Of a stretch of DNA of 64,000 bases, positions 62,201 through 64,000 are shown piece by piece. The stretch covers positions 62,001 to 126,000 of the forward strand of contig NZ_LQPM01000051.1 in NCBI RefSeq assembly GCF_002101815.1. The letters run 5' to 3'. Source of the DNA: Mycobacterium paraense (GTDB lineage Bacteria > Actinomycetota > Actinomycetes > Mycobacteriales > Mycobacteriaceae). A program made the position numbers and the translations under genes. Numbering within the stretch: the stretch's first letter is position 1; each line of letters opens with the position of its first letter. The notes beneath the pieces are model-generated. The model made no database searches and was not told where the DNA came from. It saw nothing but the letters and a program-made list of their open reading frames with translations.

Positions 62201-64000
62201 GCCTGGCCCGCCTCGGGCGCATCGGCGACTGCGAGGTCGCGCTGGACGACGCCCTGACCGCGGCGCGGCGCGCGCGGGAACACCGCCGCGTGAACAACGT
62301 GCTTGCCAACGCTCCCCTCGCGGCCCTGTGGGGACCGAATCCGGTTCCGCGCGCGGGCGGACGGTGCCTGGATGTGGTGCGGCTCCTGCGAATAACGACC
62401 GACTCCCCCGCCGTGGAGGCGACGTCGACGCGGTGCCAGGCCGTGCTGGAGGCGTTCCGCGGCCGGGCGGCGGCGGCCCGCCGGATGATCGACTCGGCCC
62501 GGCGCACGGTCACCGAGCTCGGTCTGCGCCATGCCCTGCTCGAGGTCGAGCAGTTCGCCGGCATCGTCGAGCTGGTCGTGGACGACCCCGCCGCGGCTGA
62601 GGGGCATCTCCTGAAGGCCTACACCGGCTTTCGCCGCATGGGCCTCGACGCGGACACCGCGGAGACCGCGGCGCTGCTGGGTCGGGCGTATCTGGCGCTC
62701 GACCGAGACGCCGAGGCCGACGAATTATGTTCCGAAAGTGAGCGTCTCGCCGGGCACGCGCTGAAGCCGTCGATCGCCTGGCGCACGCTGCGGGCGCAGC
62801 TGCTGGCGCGTGCGGGCGACCACGGCGAGGCGCGCCGCGTCGCCGAGGCCGCGGTCAGCTTGGCCGAGCGCACGGACGCGTTGGTTGATCACGGCGATGC
62901 GTGCCTGACACTGGCGAGGGTTTTGGGCGCCGCCGGCGATGTCGCCGGTGCGCGTGCCGCGGCCGAGCGGGCGGCGGATCTCTACGAGCGGAAAGGCGCT
63001 GCGGCGCTTGCCGAGAGGGCACGCGGCATTCTTGGTGAACGCGATCAGCCGGTGGCCGAGGCTCCACCCGAAGCCCCGAACGTCGAGTTGGATAACGCGG
63101 CCGCGCTAGTGGGCGAACGTGTGATGGCCGCTATTCATCGGGAAGCGTGGGACGAGGTCGAGCAGCTGTTCGCGCCCGATATCTCGATCGACAGTCGCCG
63201 GAAGGTGGTCGGACTGACACTCTCCTCGGAAGCGGTACTACGTGAGATGAGGCGCGAACTCGAGCTGGGCACCGTGCGGATCAACCATGTCATGGTCGCC
63301 GCTCGAGGCGACCGGCTAGCTCTCTCGCGGCTAATGACGAGCAGTCCCGACGGGGGCATCGGAGCGCCACAAGACGAGCTTCTTCAGCTGTACGCCATCA
63401 ACGATGAGGGGCGAGTCGCGTGGCAGGTGTGGTTCGACGTCGAAGACCTCGACGCCGCGCTCGCCGAACTCGATGCCCGCTACGCCGCCGGCGAAGCGCC
63501 CGCCGAAGAACTCGACAACGCGTGCGTACGGGCGGGCGAGCGCATGATCGCTGCGCTTGATCGCCGAGCGCTGGACGAAATCGAGCACCTGTATTCGCCC
63601 CACGCACTTATCGAGAGTCGCCGGAAGATAGTCGGATTCACGCAGACCGACTTGCCATCGGACTTCGCGCGAGCGAACAGGCCCATTTTCGAAGCAGGCC
63701 TGCGGGTTAACCAAGCGGTGATTGCCGTCCGAGGCGGGCGGCTGGCTCTCTCGCGAATGAGGGTGCAGAGCGCCGACGCAAGCCCCGGGGGGCCGTACGA
63801 CGAGTTTCTCAGCCTATACGGCATCGACGAGGAAGGTCGATTCTCGCTGCAGGTGTGGTTCGACGTCGAAGACCTCGACGCCGCGCTCGCCGAACTCGAT
63901 GCGGCCCACGCTCGATTCGAGGACCCGCACCCGCCCGCGCATCGGGTGGAGAACGCGGCAGCGCGCGTATTCGAACACGTCTGGTCACACTTCGCTGCGC
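59272..64000 (+). CDS. BTAD - class III cyclase - STAND ATPase - TPR - NTF2-like protein (3' end beyond window)
   Basis: An open frame of at least 1576 codons without a stop in the window. An OmpR-like wHTH and BTAD (about 1-240) start as in EmbR: VELEVLGPLQVRQVGLPVAIPGAKPRAILTML. A cyclase domain follows (about 255-420; metal Asp263 in LLTDIEGST and Asp308 in TRGEGDATF). A STAND ATPase comes next with Walker A GEPGVGKT (482-489) and Walker B VVLILDDLHW. TPR-like helices fill about 800-1250. From about 1270 on, NTF2-like repeats (DNAAALVGERVMAAI... ) occur three times. Start ATG 59272; GTG 59257 is also possible. Presumably a one-protein signal relay from cAMP synthesis to DNA binding. Confidence 0.83.
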   Translation, partial: MVELEVLGPLQVRQVGLPVAIPGAKPRAILTMLGLHDGSVVSSDSLVELLWGDDPPRTAAKALQTHISLLRRTLGEGFVLTQGAGWTLAETEVDAARYLTAARLGRDAAAAGDDSRAVVCFDEALALWRGIPELPDGRRGTPEKTRWIEAHAALVEDRADALLATDRAAEIVGELEAAVADAPLRERRWGQLMLALYRAGRQGEALGAYQRARALLADELGVDPGPNLRRLEALIVAQDAALEVPSTQRVSSVTRAVTFLLTDIEGSTAAWEADAGAMAVALARHDELVEQIVTSRGGRLIKTRGEGDATFSVFDRPSAAAAAAIELQDAIAHEPWALSDPMRVRVALHTGEAELRDGDYFGRAVNRAARLRSLAVGGQILCSGATAELVIDSLPDHIVLADLGRRELRNLARPEHVFELRLATAGDQPQPASPEVPMERPALPAVLAGPGPFVGRGTELQRLFSAWQTALAGATNAVLIAGEPGVGKTRLSGEWSRQAYDQGALVIYGRCDEDLGAPYQPFAEALRALLPCLGAGGLRGLRGVEALLALVPGLTDILPDLAAPTRADPDTERYALFDAVVAVLGVASASAPVVLILDDLHWAAKPTLLLLRHLLRFGEQARVQIIGTYRSTDLDRSHPLAAMLADLHRDGSANRIQLSGLDEDDVTAYVAEAGYHDEELARALASVTGGNPFFLIEALRHVDESGGRWDQSTLPQGVREAVSRRLTRLLPETNKALAAAAVVGSRFDLELVERVVGDDLVDAFDEACKAGIVIEEPGGRYRFNHALVRQSLLAELPSVRRMRLHQRIAATLESQPGADDELLAELAHHYFECAWAGNAAKAVEYCRRAADQAMARLAYEGAADLYDHALHALEEIDDELPDRDDQTAELLVARCEALLAAGDVASAAGAVSQLQGTTVDSARLAAWATCFDGQLSMLIHPERLDEIQAALSAAAGKLAELDDAAGEAKAHTVRAGCLARLGRIGDCEVALDDALTAARRAREHRRVNNVLANAPLAALWGPNPVPRAGGRCLDVVRLLRITTDSPAVEATSTRCQAVLEAFRGRAAAARRMIDSARRTVTELGLRHALLEVEQFAGIVELVVDDPAAAEGHLLKAYTGFRRMGLDADTAETAALLGRAYLALDRDAEADELCSESERLAGHALKPSIAWRTLRAQLLARAGDHGEARRVAEAAVSLAERTDALVDHGDACLTLARVLGAAGDVAGARAAAERAADLYERKGAAALAERARGILGERDQPVAEAPPEAPNVELDNAAALVGERVMAAIHREAWDEVEQLFAPDISIDSRRKVVGLTLSSEAVLREMRRELELGTVRINHVMVAARGDRLALSRLMTSSPDGGIGAPQDELLQLYAINDEGRVAWQVWFDVEDLDAALAELDARYAAGEAPAEELDNACVRAGERMIAALDRRALDEIEHLYSPHALIESRRKIVGFTQTDLPSDFARANRPIFEAGLRVNQAVIAVRGGRLALSRMRVQSADASPGGPYDEFLSLYGIDEEGRFSLQVWFDVEDLDAALAELDAAHARFEDPHPPAHRVENAAARVFEHVWSHFAA
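63424..63902 (+). repeat. Near-identical NTF2-like tandem repeat in the 3' part of the BTAD-cyclase gene
   Basis: A 53-nt stretch is identical at 63424-63476 and 63850-63902, 426 nt apart (142 codons). The flanking protein, beginning at codons for DNAAALVGERVMAAI (63088), ELDNACVRAGERMIAAL (about 63508) and RVENAAARVFEHV (about 63946), repeats with the same period. It shows recent in-frame duplication of one NTF2-like unit. More copies may lie past the window. Confidence 0.85.

Noticed and set aside
63076..63092. Third copy of the intergenic palindromic element
   Set aside because: Only the first 14 nt match and no hairpin partner follows. It lies inside a coding repeat, so it may be chance.

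Overview
This 64 kb window is a high-GC mycobacterial chromosome segment. It most resembles a slow-growing non-tuberculous species of the M. avium type. The evidence is a PE-family secretion substrate, F420-type luciferase-like oxidoreductases, an EmbR-like BTAD-FHA regulator next to a Ser/Thr kinase, a TIGR03085 protein, TIGR00027 methyltransferases, a FAAL-reductase, frequent GTG/TTG starts and many 4-nt stop/start overlaps. From memory, the order aminotransferase - dhmA - small hypothetical - htpG matches the M. tuberculosis Rv2294-Rv2299c neighbourhood, but here about 14 kb of extra genes lie between the small hypothetical and htpG. No tRNA, rRNA, insertion sequence, phage gene or CRISPR array was seen.

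Layout. 1-5.8 kb: a catabolic-looking cluster with a P450, two paralogous luciferase-like monooxygenases and two paralogous DapB-like dehydrogenases. 5.8-13.7 kb: MalY-type aminotransferase, DUF2652 protein, haloalkane dehalogenase, CysQ, thiolase, bicupin and small membrane proteins. 13.9-18.4 kb: a DMT permease, then an operon of a soluble MgtE-N/CBS protein and an Nramp-related transporter whose metal-site residues fit the Mg-transporting branch, preceded by two strong hairpins. 18.5-22.8 kb: nitronate monooxygenase with a divergent PadR regulator, and an MFS transporter with a divergent GntR regulator, each pair separated by palindromes. 22.8-29.8 kb: htpG, acyl-CoA ligase and thioesterase, VIT-type metal transporter, Gly/Pro-rich secreted protein. 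29.8-35.9 kb: an LLM oxidoreductase, an Xre/nucleotidyltransferase toxin-antitoxin-like pair with a perfect 20-bp palindrome, two methyltransferases, a second Gly/Pro-rich protein, a DJ-1/PfpI protein and a BrkB-like membrane protein.

35.9-42.1 kb is a four-gene minus-strand operon: FAAL-carrier-thioester reductase, a diiron-type 'metal-dependent hydrolase', an alpha/beta hydrolase and a ferredoxin-reductase-type flavoprotein. Together they could activate a fatty acid, reduce it and oxidise the product. 42.7-46.1 kb: a small DNA-binding-like protein with repeated upstream motifs, a lipid kinase, an SDR and a second DMT permease.

46.1-64 kb looks like a signalling island. It holds an EmbR-like regulator and a receptor kinase, five exported or lipid-anchored proteins (two paralogous beta-propeller-like, one NHL propeller, one DUF3298-like, one unknown), and a free-standing PknH-type sensor lipoprotein. 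It also has two very large class III cyclase/STAND-ATPase proteins. Between these two lies a PE protein whose C-terminal domain carries HExxH plus a downstream NPWE motif, suggesting a type VII-secreted metallopeptidase. The last gene runs off the window and ends in tandem NTF2-like repeats of about 142 residues.
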